18,221 bases of DNA, taken from contig SLGA01000217.1 in the NCBI GenBank assembly GCA_007123985.1, forward strand, positions 1 to 18,221. The letters run 5' to 3'. A model generated the notes under the pieces. That model was given only the letters and a program-made list of their open reading frames with translations, made no database searches and was not told the DNA's origin. The position numbers were made by a program, and so were the translations under genes. Every line of letters begins with the position of its first letter. The first letter of the stretch is position 1. This DNA comes from Balneolaceae bacterium. Its GTDB lineage: Bacteria > Bacteroidota > Rhodothermia > Balneolales > Balneolaceae. Positions 1 through 7,834 of this stretch are shown here, in pieces.

Positions 1-118
1 CTAATTTTTCTTTTGATCTGGCAATAGCAGTTACAAGTACGTTTTTACCTGAAAGATATTTAGCAGTCTCAAAGCCAATTCCTCTACTTGCGCCTGTAAT
101 TATGATATGTTTTTGCAT
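1..118 (-). CDS. Short-chain dehydrogenase/reductase (SDR), N-terminal fragment
   Basis: Only the first 39 codons are inside the window; the gene runs off the left edge on the minus strand. Reading from the ATG at 118, the peptide begins MQKHIIITGASRGIGFETAK. This is the first beta strand and the glycine-rich TGxxxGIG cofactor loop of the classical SDR Rossmann fold (seen). SDR proteins are NAD(P)-dependent oxidoreductases of about 250 residues acting on very varied substrates, so this fragment cannot tell the reaction. The gene is divergent from the aminotransferase at 298 and shares a 179-base intergenic region with it. That region contains a LacI-type palindrome (202-215). Family assignment is secure; function is unknown. 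Confidence 0.85.
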   Translation of the reverse strand, partial: MQKHIIITGASRGIGFETAKYLSGKNVLVTAIARSKEKL

Positions 119-201
119 GATGAAATTTTTAAAACTTTTAATGTGCATTAGTATAAAAAGAACATTTCATACCTAAAATCATTCAAATGGTTTTTTATAT
201 T

Positions 202-215
202 TGAAAGCGCTTTTT
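202..215 (+). promoter_or_regulatory. Weak LacI-family operator-like palindrome upstream of hisC
   Basis: The sequence TGAAAGCGCTTTTT contains a perfect 10-base palindrome, AAAGCGCTTT (204-213), centred on CG as in LacI-family operators. It matches the stronger sites at 7611 and 11493 (form TGGAANCGNTTNCA) except at position 3 and the last two bases. It overlaps TATATTTG (196-203), which fits the Bacteroidota-type -7 element TAnnTTTG, so a bound repressor could block a promoter for hisC. No matching -33 element is visible. One such match in an AT-rich gap could be chance. Confidence 0.35.
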
Positions 216-297
216 TCATGGCCCATTTTAAGTTGTTACCTTACAGTGAAGCTTATCAGGTTTCTGAAATGCTGATTATGAAAAGTAAATTCATCAA

Positions 298-1410
298 ATG
301 AATATTGAAGAGTTAATACCGGAAAATATCAGAATATTAAAACCGTATGTAGCCGGTAAAACCATCGCAGAGGTGATGGAAATGTATAAACCTGATAAAA
401 TCTCAAAGCTTGCATCAAATGAAAACAGACTTGGTTTTAGCCCGTTGGTGAGAAATGCAATTACAGATATAATGGATAACTTGCAGGATTATCCTGATCC
501 GGTTTCTCATAAATTGAGAAAAAAACTGGCTCACTTTCATGGCGTGAAAAATGAGGAGATACTCATCGCAGCCGGTTCGGAAAGTTTGATATCGGTAATT
601 TGCAGAACGTTTTTTAAAGAAAAGGAATATGCAATTACGGCAGATGCTACATTTGTCGGGTTTTTTGTTCAGGCTGGAGTACGGGGAATTCAAGTTGAAA
701 AAATACCCATCACAAAGGATTTTAAATTTGATGTACCCGGAATTCTTCAAGCTGTTAAGAAAGGTGTAAAGATTGTATATATAGCTAACCCAAATAACCC
801 GACAGGTACATACATAACGAAGCCGGAGTTTGAATATCTGATCAATCATATTCCTGAAGATGTTCTGTTGATTGCCGATGAGGCTTATTATGAATACGCA
901 AAAGATGTGGAGGATTATCCGAGAGCTCTTGAAAACAGAAAGAAAAATGTGATAATTCTCCGAACCTTTTCAAAAGCGTATGGCCTGGCGGGGTTACGGG
1001 TGGGATATGGAATTGCACATAGAGATCTTATCACTCAAATGTCGAAAACGAGGCTTACTTTCGAGCCTACAACATTCGCACAGGCTGCGGCATTTGCTGC
1101 GCTGGATGATACAGAATTCATCGAAAAAAGTGTAAAGAGAGTACGTGAAGGTCGTGAAAAACTGTATTCCTTTTTTGATGCACATAATGTGCAATACGTA
1201 AAATCAATCTGTAACTCAGTGTTGATGGTCTGCAATGATTCAGAAACGGCTGCAAAATTTACACAATCCATGCTCGTGCAGGGCGTGATTTTAAGAAGAG
1301 TACAGGCTTTTGGCCTTCCGAACTGTATCAGAATAACTATCGGCACGGAAGAGGAAATGAAACATTTCGAAAAGAGCTTTTTGAACATCACCGAAGAAAT
1401 TTACAGTTAA
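298..1410 (+). CDS. hisC: Histidinol-phosphate aminotransferase-type (HisC-like) class I/II aminotransferase
   Basis: A cytoplasmic PLP-dependent fold-type I aminotransferase of 370 residues, the usual HisC length. Family landmarks seen: SKLASNEN near residues 36-43; ANPNNPTG at 163-170; IADEAYYEY with the PLP-pyridine aspartate D194; SKAYGLAGLRVGY with Schiff-base lysine K226 and phosphate-binding R234; and R345 in the C-terminal carboxylate-binding segment. HisC converts imidazole-acetol phosphate and glutamate to histidinol phosphate, but family members also transaminate aromatic and other amino acids. No other histidine gene is nearby. The next gene, 16 bases downstream on the same strand, is a 2-oxoacid dehydrogenase E1, so a role in making or using a 2-oxo acid is an alternative (inference). 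The ATG at 298 has an A-rich leader and no Shine-Dalgarno. Family certain; substrate uncertain. Confidence 0.85.
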   Translation: MNIEELIPENIRILKPYVAGKTIAEVMEMYKPDKISKLASNENRLGFSPLVRNAITDIMDNLQDYPDPVSHKLRKKLAHFHGVKNEEILIAAGSESLISVICRTFFKEKEYAITADATFVGFFVQAGVRGIQVEKIPITKDFKFDVPGILQAVKKGVKIVYIANPNNPTGTYITKPEFEYLINHIPEDVLLIADEAYYEYAKDVEDYPRALENRKKNVIILRTFSKAYGLAGLRVGYGIAHRDLITQMSKTRLTFEPTTFAQAAAFAALDDTEFIEKSVKRVREGREKLYSFFDAHNVQYVKSICNSVLMVCNDSETAAKFTQSMLVQGVILRRVQAFGLPNCIRITIGTEEEMKHFEKSFLNITEEIYS

Positions 1411-1426
1411 AGATCCGCGAATAAGA

Positions 1427-3493
1427 ATGTCCAAAAAAAAATCAGCAGAAATAAATATTGACTGGAAAAATGTTGCGCATTTCATGCTTTTATCACGTGC
1501 AATTGACAGTATTGAGGAGAACGAACTTGTGCCTGATAAAAAAGTATTGTACCAATTTTCAGCAAAAGGGCACGAACTGGCTCAAATACTTCTTGGTATG
1601 CAACTTACTAATCCAATGGATGCAGCAAGCGCCTACTACAGATCGAGACCTTTAATGCTTACTCTTGGTTTATCTCCTGAGGATGCATTTGCATCAGACA
1701 TGGCAAAATCCGGTGGTTATAGTGATGGCCGTGATATTGGAGTTGTCTGCAATCTGCCTGGTATAAACAGCCCAAAAGTTTTACCAATGGCAGGTGACGT
1801 GGGCTCTCAATATACTCCCGGAGTTGGTTATGCACAGGCAATAGAGCACAGAAGGCAACATCTAAAAGAAAATGTATATGATGGTGCTATTTCTGTAATT
1901 TTGGGGGGTGATGGTTCCGTAGCGACCAATGGATTTTGGTCCGCATTAACAATGGCAACAACGCTTCATCTGCCGGTACTTTTCTTTATTGAAGATAACG
2001 GTTATGGAATTTCAGTAACCAGCGATCTACAAACTCCGGGTGGTAATATTGCCAATAACCTGCGTTCGTTTAAAAATCTCCGGATTTTCAGCGGAGATGG
2101 TACGATACCGGAAGAAACTCTCAATCTGATTTCTCAGTCAACTCAGTATGTGCGAAGCAGAAAAGGACCGGCATTAATACGGCTAACTGTTCCCCGTTTA
2201 ACAGGGCACTCCTATCAGGATAATCAGGCTTATAAAAATCAAAAACAGCTAAAAAAAGAGTCGAAGAATGATCCGCTTGTCAAACTGAAGAAATTTGTAG
2301 TACCCAATATTTTCTCAGAAAAAGAGTGGAAAGAACTGGAAAATGAGTGCAAAGGAATAGCTGAACAATCAGCAAAAAACGCGTGGAACCGATCTGATCC
2401 TGATCATTCCACATTAAAAAGTGTGTTTTCAAGCGGGTATCAGGATGTCCAGAAAGTTGGTGGATTATTTGCCGAGGGATTTGAGGTGCCAAATTATTCA
2501 ACCACTCCAGAACCTGAAAAACAACGGATCAATATTGTTGAAGCTGTTCGGCGAACTTTGGATCACGAACTTGAAATAAATGACAAGGTTCTGGTTTTTG
2601 GGGAAGATGTAGGGGCAAAAGGTGGTGTGCATGCAGCAACAATGGGTTTGCAGAGTAAATTTGGTGTACACAGGGTGTTTGATACAAGTCTGTCGGAAGA
2701 GGGGATTATCGGTCGGTCTGTCGGTTTGGCATACGGTGGATTGATGCCCGTAGCAGAGATTCAGTTCAGGAAATATGCAGATCCCGCAACAGAACAATTA
2801 AAGAATACCGGAACCATCCGATGGCGAACGGCCAACAAGTTTGCTGCACCAATGGTAGTTCGAATGCCCGGTGGTTTTGCAAAATGCGGCGACCCCTGGC
2901 ACAGTGAATCAAATGAGGTGTTTTTTGCCCATATGATTGGCTGGAAGGTGGCCTATCCGTCAAACGCAGAGGATGCAACGGGTCTTCTTCGTTCGGCACT
3001 TCGCAGTAATGATCCCACCATATTTTTCGAACACCGAAACCTGCTCGATTCAAAATACGCCAGAAGACCATACCCGGGAGATAAGTTTGCGGTTCCGTTC
3101 GGGAAAGCAAAAAAACTAAAAGATGGGAGTGACCTCACTATTGTAACTTGGGGTGCAATGTGCGAAAGATGTGAGGAGGCAGCAGATCGAAGTGAAGCCT
3201 CTGTGGAAATAATTGACCTACGCACGATAATGCCGTGGGACAATGAGATGGTATTTGAGTCGGTTAAAAAAACAAACCGCTGCTTGATTGTACATGAAGA
3301 TACTGCTACAGCCGGGTTTGGAGCTGAAATAAGTTCCAGAATCTCAGACGAACTTTTCAGTTATCTTGATGCACCGGTAAAACGCCTTGCCATGCCGGAT
3401 ATTCCCGTACCCTATAATGTAGGGTTAATGAACCGCGTGTTACCCGATAAAGAAAAAATCGCGTTAATTATCGAGGAATTAATCTCATACTAA
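1427..3493 (+). CDS. Fused E1 alpha/beta 2-oxoacid dehydrogenase (thiamine diphosphate-dependent)
   Basis: At 688 residues this is one chain carrying both halves of a heterotetramer-type E1. Residues ~15-290 are the alpha half. They hold the thiamine-diphosphate motif that begins with GDGS (161-164) and ends in the metal-binding asparagine N191 of EDNGYGIS. Residues ~365-688 are the transketolase-like beta half, with FGEDVG (391-396), the cofactor-activating glutamate region SLSEEGIIG (421-429) and the active-site histidine segment HSESNE (492-497). E1 decarboxylates a 2-oxo acid and passes the acyl group to lipoyl-E2. The overall pattern is nearer to branched-chain E1 (Bkd) than to homodimeric pyruvate AceE. 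Single-chain E1 alpha/beta proteins of this size are common in Bacteroidota. No E2 or E3 gene is in the window. It is probably co-transcribed with the aminotransferase 16 bases upstream. The exact 2-oxo acid is unknown. Confidence 0.88.
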   Translation: MSKKKSAEINIDWKNVAHFMLLSRAIDSIEENELVPDKKVLYQFSAKGHELAQILLGMQLTNPMDAASAYYRSRPLMLTLGLSPEDAFASDMAKSGGYSDGRDIGVVCNLPGINSPKVLPMAGDVGSQYTPGVGYAQAIEHRRQHLKENVYDGAISVILGGDGSVATNGFWSALTMATTLHLPVLFFIEDNGYGISVTSDLQTPGGNIANNLRSFKNLRIFSGDGTIPEETLNLISQSTQYVRSRKGPALIRLTVPRLTGHSYQDNQAYKNQKQLKKESKNDPLVKLKKFVVPNIFSEKEWKELENECKGIAEQSAKNAWNRSDPDHSTLKSVFSSGYQDVQKVGGLFAEGFEVPNYSTTPEPEKQRINIVEAVRRTLDHELEINDKVLVFGEDVGAKGGVHAATMGLQSKFGVHRVFDTSLSEEGIIGRSVGLAYGGLMPVAEIQFRKYADPATEQLKNTGTIRWRTANKFAAPMVVRMPGGFAKCGDPWHSESNEVFFAHMIGWKVAYPSNAEDATGLLRSALRSNDPTIFFEHRNLLDSKYARRPYPGDKFAVPFGKAKKLKDGSDLTIVTWGAMCERCEEAADRSEASVEIIDLRTIMPWDNEMVFESVKKTNRCLIVHEDTATAGFGAEISSRISDELFSYLDAPVKRLAMPDIPVPYNVGLMNRVLPDKEKIALIIEELISY

Positions 3494-3531
3494 CACGATT
3501 CTTTCACACAGGTATTTTTTGACGATATATA

Positions 3532-5100
3532 TTATTGGTCTTCCAAAATATAGGCTTTGGCCAATGTGTTGTATTCATCAAGCTGTTTATTGATCCAGTT
3601 TTTGCCTTCACCCATTTCGCGGGCCATTAGTTTTGCAACTTCGGGGGCCATATCCACGCTTGCTTTGGCATCCAGCAACAGAGACCGGGTTCTTCTGGAA
3701 AGTACGTCTTCAACGGTCATAGCCATCTCATTTCGAACACTCCAGACTACTTCAGCTTTCAGGTACGGAAGGCGTTCGTGGAGTTTTTCACCAAGCTCGG
3801 GGTTTTCAGTAACGAGTTTATAAATTTCCACTCGATCTGACCCATAATGATGCAGAGGATCGCTCTTATCCACATTTTTTAACCAACCATGAATTCTCAG
3901 GTTCTCCGTTACACACTCTTTTATATTCAGACCGGCTACAGTTGCTGCCTGATCAACAGTATCCTGAGCCATTTTCCTGTAGGTAGTCCATTTTCCGCCG
4001 GTAATAGTCACTAGACCCGAATCAGAAATCATCAGAGTATGGTCCCTCGAGAGGGATGCTGTATCTTTCCCATCCCCTGCTTTAACCAAAGGCCGCAACC
4101 CTGCAAAAACACTTCTTACATCTTTTCTTGTGGGATTCCCGGTAAGGTATTGTGCCGCATGTTTCAGTATAAATTCAATCTCTTCCTCCATGGCAACCGG
4201 TTCAAGAGATGGTCCGTCAACAGGGGTATCTGTGGTTCCAAGTACTATTTTCCCATTCCAGGGTACGGCAAACAGAACCCTGCCATCATCTGTATGCGGC
4301 ACCATGATAGCAGAATCACCAGGTGAAAATTCTTTATCAATAACAAGATGAACACCCTGGCTCGGTGCGATAATTGGCTTGGAATCAGGTTTATCCATTT
4401 TCAGCACATTATCTGTAAACACCCCGGTGGCATTAATAACCACGCGTGCATTGATGTCGAATATATCTCCTGTTAACTGGTCTTCTACCTGAACGCCATC
4501 TACCATTTCGTTTGACTTCTTTAATCCGGTAACCTTCAGGTAGTTGATCAGCGAAGCACCATTTTCAGCGGCAGTTTGTACAAGATTTATAGCCAGGCGA
4601 GAGTCATCAAACTGGCCGTCATAGTAGATTACACCACCTCGCAGCCCCTTTTGTTCAAGTGTAGGCAGCCTTTCGATTGTTTTTTTCAGAGAGAGATTTT
4701 TTGACGGACCAAGCCCGAGTTTTCCCGCAAGCATGTCGTACACTTTCATACCAACACCGTAAAAAGGGCCTTCCCACCAATCATAATTTGGTACAATGAA
4801 TGACTGATTATGCACAAGATGGGGAGCATTTTGAATGAGAAGACCTCTCTCGCGAAGTGCTTCGAGTACAAGTGCCACATTTCCCTGTTGCAGGTATCGT
4901 ACCCCGCCATGCACAAGTTTCGTTGAGCGGCTTGAAGTACCTTTAGAAAAATCGCTCTGTTCAAGAAGCAACGTACTGTATCCTCTGGATGCAGAATCAA
5001 CTGCAACTCCAAGACCTGTAGCCCCACCTCCGATTATTACCAAATCAAAATAGCCGGTTTTTTGTTTTACCGACGAAATCATTTCTTGTCTGTTCAGCAT
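3532..5100 (-). CDS. glpD: Aerobic glycerol-3-phosphate dehydrogenase (FAD)
   Basis: A 522-residue FAD enzyme that oxidises sn-glycerol-3-phosphate to dihydroxyacetone phosphate at the inner face of the cytoplasmic membrane and feeds electrons to quinone. Seen: N-terminal dinucleotide-binding motif VIIGGGATGLG (21-31); the GlpD signature GTSSRSTKLVHGGVRYL (54-70); the FAD-contacting VINATGVFTD near 221-230; VFAGLRPLV; and the TGGKWTTYRKMA segment. The C-terminal ~130 residues form the helical DAO_C domain. Length is close to the family's usual 500-560. The ATG at 5100 lies 28 bases after the glpK stop, so the two are almost certainly one transcript. No Shine-Dalgarno is visible. It converges with the E1 gene across 38 bases in which I see no hairpin terminator. 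Confidence 0.96.
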   Translation of the reverse strand: MLNRQEMISSVKQKTGYFDLVIIGGGATGLGVAVDSASRGYSTLLLEQSDFSKGTSSRSTKLVHGGVRYLQQGNVALVLEALRERGLLIQNAPHLVHNQSFIVPNYDWWEGPFYGVGMKVYDMLAGKLGLGPSKNLSLKKTIERLPTLEQKGLRGGVIYYDGQFDDSRLAINLVQTAAENGASLINYLKVTGLKKSNEMVDGVQVEDQLTGDIFDINARVVINATGVFTDNVLKMDKPDSKPIIAPSQGVHLVIDKEFSPGDSAIMVPHTDDGRVLFAVPWNGKIVLGTTDTPVDGPSLEPVAMEEEIEFILKHAAQYLTGNPTRKDVRSVFAGLRPLVKAGDGKDTASLSRDHTLMISDSGLVTITGGKWTTYRKMAQDTVDQAATVAGLNIKECVTENLRIHGWLKNVDKSDPLHHYGSDRVEIYKLVTENPELGEKLHERLPYLKAEVVWSVRNEMAMTVEDVLSRRTRSLLLDAKASVDMAPEVAKLMAREMGEGKNWINKQLDEYNTLAKAYILEDQ

Positions 5101-5128
5101 AGTATGTGTGCGTTTAATAGATTTTTAT

Positions 5129-6625
5129 TTATTGTTTTGACCAGGCTTTGGCAGCTTTTAATGCTTTATCCCAACCTTTAATAAGTCTCTCAGATTCCTT
5201 TATTTCCATTTCCGGTTCGAACCTTCTGTCCACCTGCCACTGCTCATTTATTTCGTTGTGGTCTTTCCAATATCCCACGGCCAAGCCGGCCAGGTATGCA
5301 GCCCCAAGTGCGGTAGTCTCCAGAGTTTTTGGACGTATTACCGGTGCCTGCAGAATATCGGATTGAAACTGCATCAATAGATTATTTGCGGTTGCTCCGC
5401 CATCAACACGAAGTTCTTTTATATCAATTCCTGAATCTGCTTCCATTGATTTCAGAACATCAAGTGCCTGGTAAGCAATACCTTCAAGCGCTGCTCTGGC
5501 AATATGGCCTGCATTAGAGCCGCGGGTTAAACCAACCATTGTACCCCGAGCGTGTTGATCCCAATGTGGTGCGCCAAGCCCGGCAAAAGCGGGCACCAAA
5601 TACACGCCATCATTATCATTAACCGAAGCAGCGAGCTTTTCTACATCTGCTGATTTACGGATAATGCCGAGCTCATCCCGAAGCCACTGTACTACCGCAC
5701 CGGCTATAAAGATACTTCCTTCAAGTGCATATTCAACCTTACCATTAACTTGCCACGCAATGGTTGTAAGAAGATTGTTATTGGATTTAATTGGTTTTTC
5801 ACCCGTATTCATCATCATGAAACAACCTGTTCCATACGTATTTTTCACCATCCCTGAATCAATACATCGCTGCCCGAAAAGTGCAGCCTGCTGGTCGCCG
5901 GCGATACCAGCAATAGGTACCTCACTGGCAAAAAGTGTGGTTTTTGTTTTTCCGTAGATCTCGCTTGACTGCCTTACTTCGGGAAGCAGATTTTTTGGAA
6001 TATCCAGAATTTCGAGGAGCTCTTCATCCCACTTCATTTCGTGGATGTTATAAATCATTGTCCGGGATGCATTGGTAACATCGGTGATATGCGTTTCACC
6101 TCTTGTGAAATTCCACACAAGCCACGTATCCATTGTTCCGAAAGCAAGTTCACCGGCTTCGGCCCTTTCCCGAACTCCTTCAACATTATCGAGAATCCAC
6201 TTAATTTTTGTAGCCGAAAAGTAAGAGTCGAGAATCAACCCGGTTTTTTCTCGAAATTTCTCTGCCAGCCCTTCATTTTTTAGCTGATCGCAATAGTCAG
6301 AAGTTCGTCTGTCCTGCCACACAATTGCATTATACACCGGTTTGCCAGTTTTTCGGTCCCAGATCAGAGTGGTTTCTCTTTGATTGGTTATACCGATTGC
6401 GGCAATGTTACTTCCGTTTAAGCCAGCACTTGTAATGGCCTCTGCTGCTACACCCGCTTGGGTCGACCAAATTTCATTTCCATCATGTTCTACCCATCCT
6501 GCTTTTGGGTAGATCTGTTTGAATTCTTTTTGAGCTGTTGATTTTATTTCTCCTTTTTTATCAAATACGATTGCACGTGAGCTGGTAGTACCCTGATCAA
6601 GAGCGAGTATATATTGATTAGCCAT
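5129..6625 (-). CDS. glpK: Glycerol kinase
   Basis: A 498-residue cytoplasmic FGGY-family kinase (E. coli GlpK is 502) that phosphorylates glycerol to sn-glycerol-3-phosphate, the substrate of the next gene, glpD. Seen: phosphate-binding LALDQGTTSSRAIV (7-20); glycerol-contacting QRET (82-85) and the DSYFSATK segment (133-140); TDVTNASRT (181-189); catalytic-base D244 in AGDQQAALFGQ; and the adenosine-motif region DGGATANNLLMQ. The start is well supported: ATG at 6625 is preceded by AAAGGAGACC (6631-6640), a strong Shine-Dalgarno that stands out because most neighbours lack one. A HutC-type operator lies 39 bases upstream. No glycerol facilitator gene (glpF) is next to it in this window. Confidence 0.97.
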   Translation of the reverse strand: MANQYILALDQGTTSSRAIVFDKKGEIKSTAQKEFKQIYPKAGWVEHDGNEIWSTQAGVAAEAITSAGLNGSNIAAIGITNQRETTLIWDRKTGKPVYNAIVWQDRRTSDYCDQLKNEGLAEKFREKTGLILDSYFSATKIKWILDNVEGVRERAEAGELAFGTMDTWLVWNFTRGETHITDVTNASRTMIYNIHEMKWDEELLEILDIPKNLLPEVRQSSEIYGKTKTTLFASEVPIAGIAGDQQAALFGQRCIDSGMVKNTYGTGCFMMMNTGEKPIKSNNNLLTTIAWQVNGKVEYALEGSIFIAGAVVQWLRDELGIIRKSADVEKLAASVNDNDGVYLVPAFAGLGAPHWDQHARGTMVGLTRGSNAGHIARAALEGIAYQALDVLKSMEADSGIDIKELRVDGGATANNLLMQFQSDILQAPVIRPKTLETTALGAAYLAGLAVGYWKDHNEINEQWQVDRRFEPEMEIKESERLIKGWDKALKAAKAWSKQ

Positions 6626-6630
6626 GTTAT

Positions 6631-6640
6631 GGTCTCCTTT
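6631..6640 (-). promoter_or_regulatory. Strong Shine-Dalgarno of glpK
   Basis: Read on the minus strand this is AAAGGAGACC, five bases before the glpK ATG. It fixes the start codon and is the clearest ribosome-binding site in the window; glpD, the GH20 gene and hisC have none. Confidence 0.75.
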
Positions 6641-6664
6641 TTTGCCGGTTTAGCGAATGTATAG

Positions 6665-6676
6665 TTGTATAGACAA
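6665..6676 (-). promoter_or_regulatory. HutC/GntR-type operator in the glpK promoter region
   Basis: The plus strand reads TTGTATAGACAA: an inverted repeat (TTGT/ACAA) around GTATAGAC. This is an exact core match to the published consensus for the HutC subfamily of GntR regulators (GTMTAKAC). It lies 39 bases upstream of the glpK ATG, where a repressor would act. The neighbouring upstream gene encodes a GntR protein with a HutC/UTRA-type layout, so that protein is the likely binder (inference). Confidence 0.6.
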
Positions 6677-6684
6677 GTAATTTG

Positions 6685-6698
6685 AAAAACCGCTTCCA
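6685..6698 (-). promoter_or_regulatory. Weak LacI-type operator-like site upstream of glpK
   Basis: The minus strand reads TGGAAGCGGTTTTT. It matches the first 12 positions of the TGGAANCGNTTNCA motif shared by the sites at 7611 and 11493, and has TT instead of CA at the end. It sits eight bases from the HutC-type operator, so the glpK promoter may receive two inputs. The full left half and centre are present but the right half is degenerate, so the call is tentative. Confidence 0.3.
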
Positions 6699-6813
6699 TA
6701 AAATCAAATAATGAACGTGGTTTTTAAATTTCTTTTCAGATTTTATTGAAACTTCTGTGATAAAACATCAGCTGAGTTGGGAATTTTATAAAATATCCCA
6801 TGCTGATTGTTCT

Positions 6814-7590
6814 CTAAAAAATGTTATGATCTTCCAGCTCGAGCGGAAGGGTATGATGGTCGCGATCAATACTGTATGGAACAGTTTTTGTATAAAAGTT
6901 GATCCTGTCACTCCGGTACACATCTTCCGAATATTGAAATACTGCACCAAAATCAGTATGTATAAGGCGTTTAATCAATAGAAGAGGAGTGCTCAATTCT
7001 ACCTCCAGTAATTCCTGTTCCTGCTGGCCTGCACTGATGGCCTCAATTCTCTGGTTAGCATCGCCCAGGCGGGTGTCTGTGTGTTCATACAGCAGTTCGT
7101 AGATAGAGTTCGTTTCCAGATTCATGTTAATTATTGGTTCAAATAATTTGTAGGAAAAAAAAGAACGTTCAATAATCAGCGGTTGGTTGTCGCCAAATCG
7201 TAACCGAACAATGCGAACTACTTTTTCACCATTCTCAAGATTCATGATATGCCCTGTATGCGCGGGTGCGGGCAGAATCTCTTTCTCAATAATAAGGGCC
7301 GTTGGTTTAATATTATGCTGGCGCATAAGCTGTGTAAAACCAATTAGTCTGTCGGGATCTTGCTGGATTTTCTTATATGTTACAAACGTACCTTTACCCT
7401 GTTCACGAACCAAATATCCCTGCTGAAAAAGTAACTTGATCGCCTCTCTGACAGTGCCCCTGCTAACCCTGAATTTTTTTACAAGCTCTGTATCGCTTGG
7501 GAATAAATTATTTTCGCTGTATTTGCCCTGCCGGATCTGTTTGAGGAGCTTTTCGTAAATCTTATAATATTTGGGTACAGGCTGATCCAA
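6814..7590 (-). CDS. GntR-family transcriptional regulator, HutC/UTRA subfamily; probable glycerol-operon regulator
   Basis: A 258-residue DNA-binding regulator. Residues ~5-72 form the GntR winged helix-turn-helix: PKYYKIYEKLLKQI, then FPSDTELVKKFRVSRGTVREA as the recognition region, then the wing QGKGTFV (64-70). Residues ~90-240 match the UTRA effector-binding domain, including the segment VVRIVRLRFGDNQPLIIERSF. The start is TTG at 7590: an in-frame TGA immediately precedes it and no ATG occurs before the DNA-binding domain, so a non-ATG start is needed. Order on this strand is gntR, glpK, glpD, with 188 bases before glpK that carry a HutC-consensus operator (6665-6676). Regulation of glpKD is therefore likely (inference). 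Glycerol operons more usually have a DeoR-type GlpR. The effector is unknown; a phosphorylated metabolite is plausible for UTRA domains. Confidence 0.9.
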   Translation of the reverse strand: MDQPVPKYYKIYEKLLKQIRQGKYSENNLFPSDTELVKKFRVSRGTVREAIKLLFQQGYLVREQGKGTFVTYKKIQQDPDRLIGFTQLMRQHNIKPTALIIEKEILPAPAHTGHIMNLENGEKVVRIVRLRFGDNQPLIIERSFFSYKLFEPIINMNLETNSIYELLYEHTDTRLGDANQRIEAISAGQQEQELLEVELSTPLLLIKRLIHTDFGAVFQYSEDVYRSDRINFYTKTVPYSIDRDHHTLPLELEDHNIF

Positions 7591-7610
7591 TCAGGTAGTT
7601 TCTTGATTTG

Positions 7611-7624
7611 TGGAAACGCTTTCA
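7611..7624 (+). promoter_or_regulatory. LacI-family operator between gntR and the sugar transporter
   Basis: TGGAAACGCTTTCA is a near-perfect pseudo-palindrome with the CG centre typical of LacI/CcpA-type operators. It shares 11 of 14 bases with the site at 11493-11506, in the next regulatory gap of the sugar module. It lies 20 bases before the gntR start and 210 bases before the transporter start, so it could act on either divergent gene. The LacI-family protein at 15344-16366 is the expected binder (inference). Confidence 0.6.
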
Positions 7625-7834
7625 ATCTATTGAACCATTGATAAAATTGCAATTCCCGCTGAGCGACTATAAAAAGTGTATCGATTATTTTTCTGAATCA
7701 ATCGCAAGAAGAATTCAAAAAAATCAATAAATTGAAGCTTATTTGATACATTACTTCAAACGGCTGCAAATCTGAGAAAGGTTAAATCCGGCTGGCAAAC
7801 CAGATTTTGAAAACTAATAACTGCAGGAATTTCT

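Noticed and set aside
415..849. A 144-codon minus-strand frame opposite hisC, and many other antisense frames of 60-130 codons
   Set aside because: All overlap genes with clear catalytic motifs, have low-complexity or cysteine-rich composition and no recognisable fold, and sit in no gap of their own.
3494..3531. Gap between the convergent E1 and glpD genes examined for a terminator
   Set aside because: It is A/T-rich with an ATATAT run, but no stem of useful length was found.
7792..7803. CTGG-CAAA-CCAG inverted repeat before the transporter start
   Set aside because: Four-base arms are too short to separate from chance, and the repeat does not match the operator motifs seen elsewhere.
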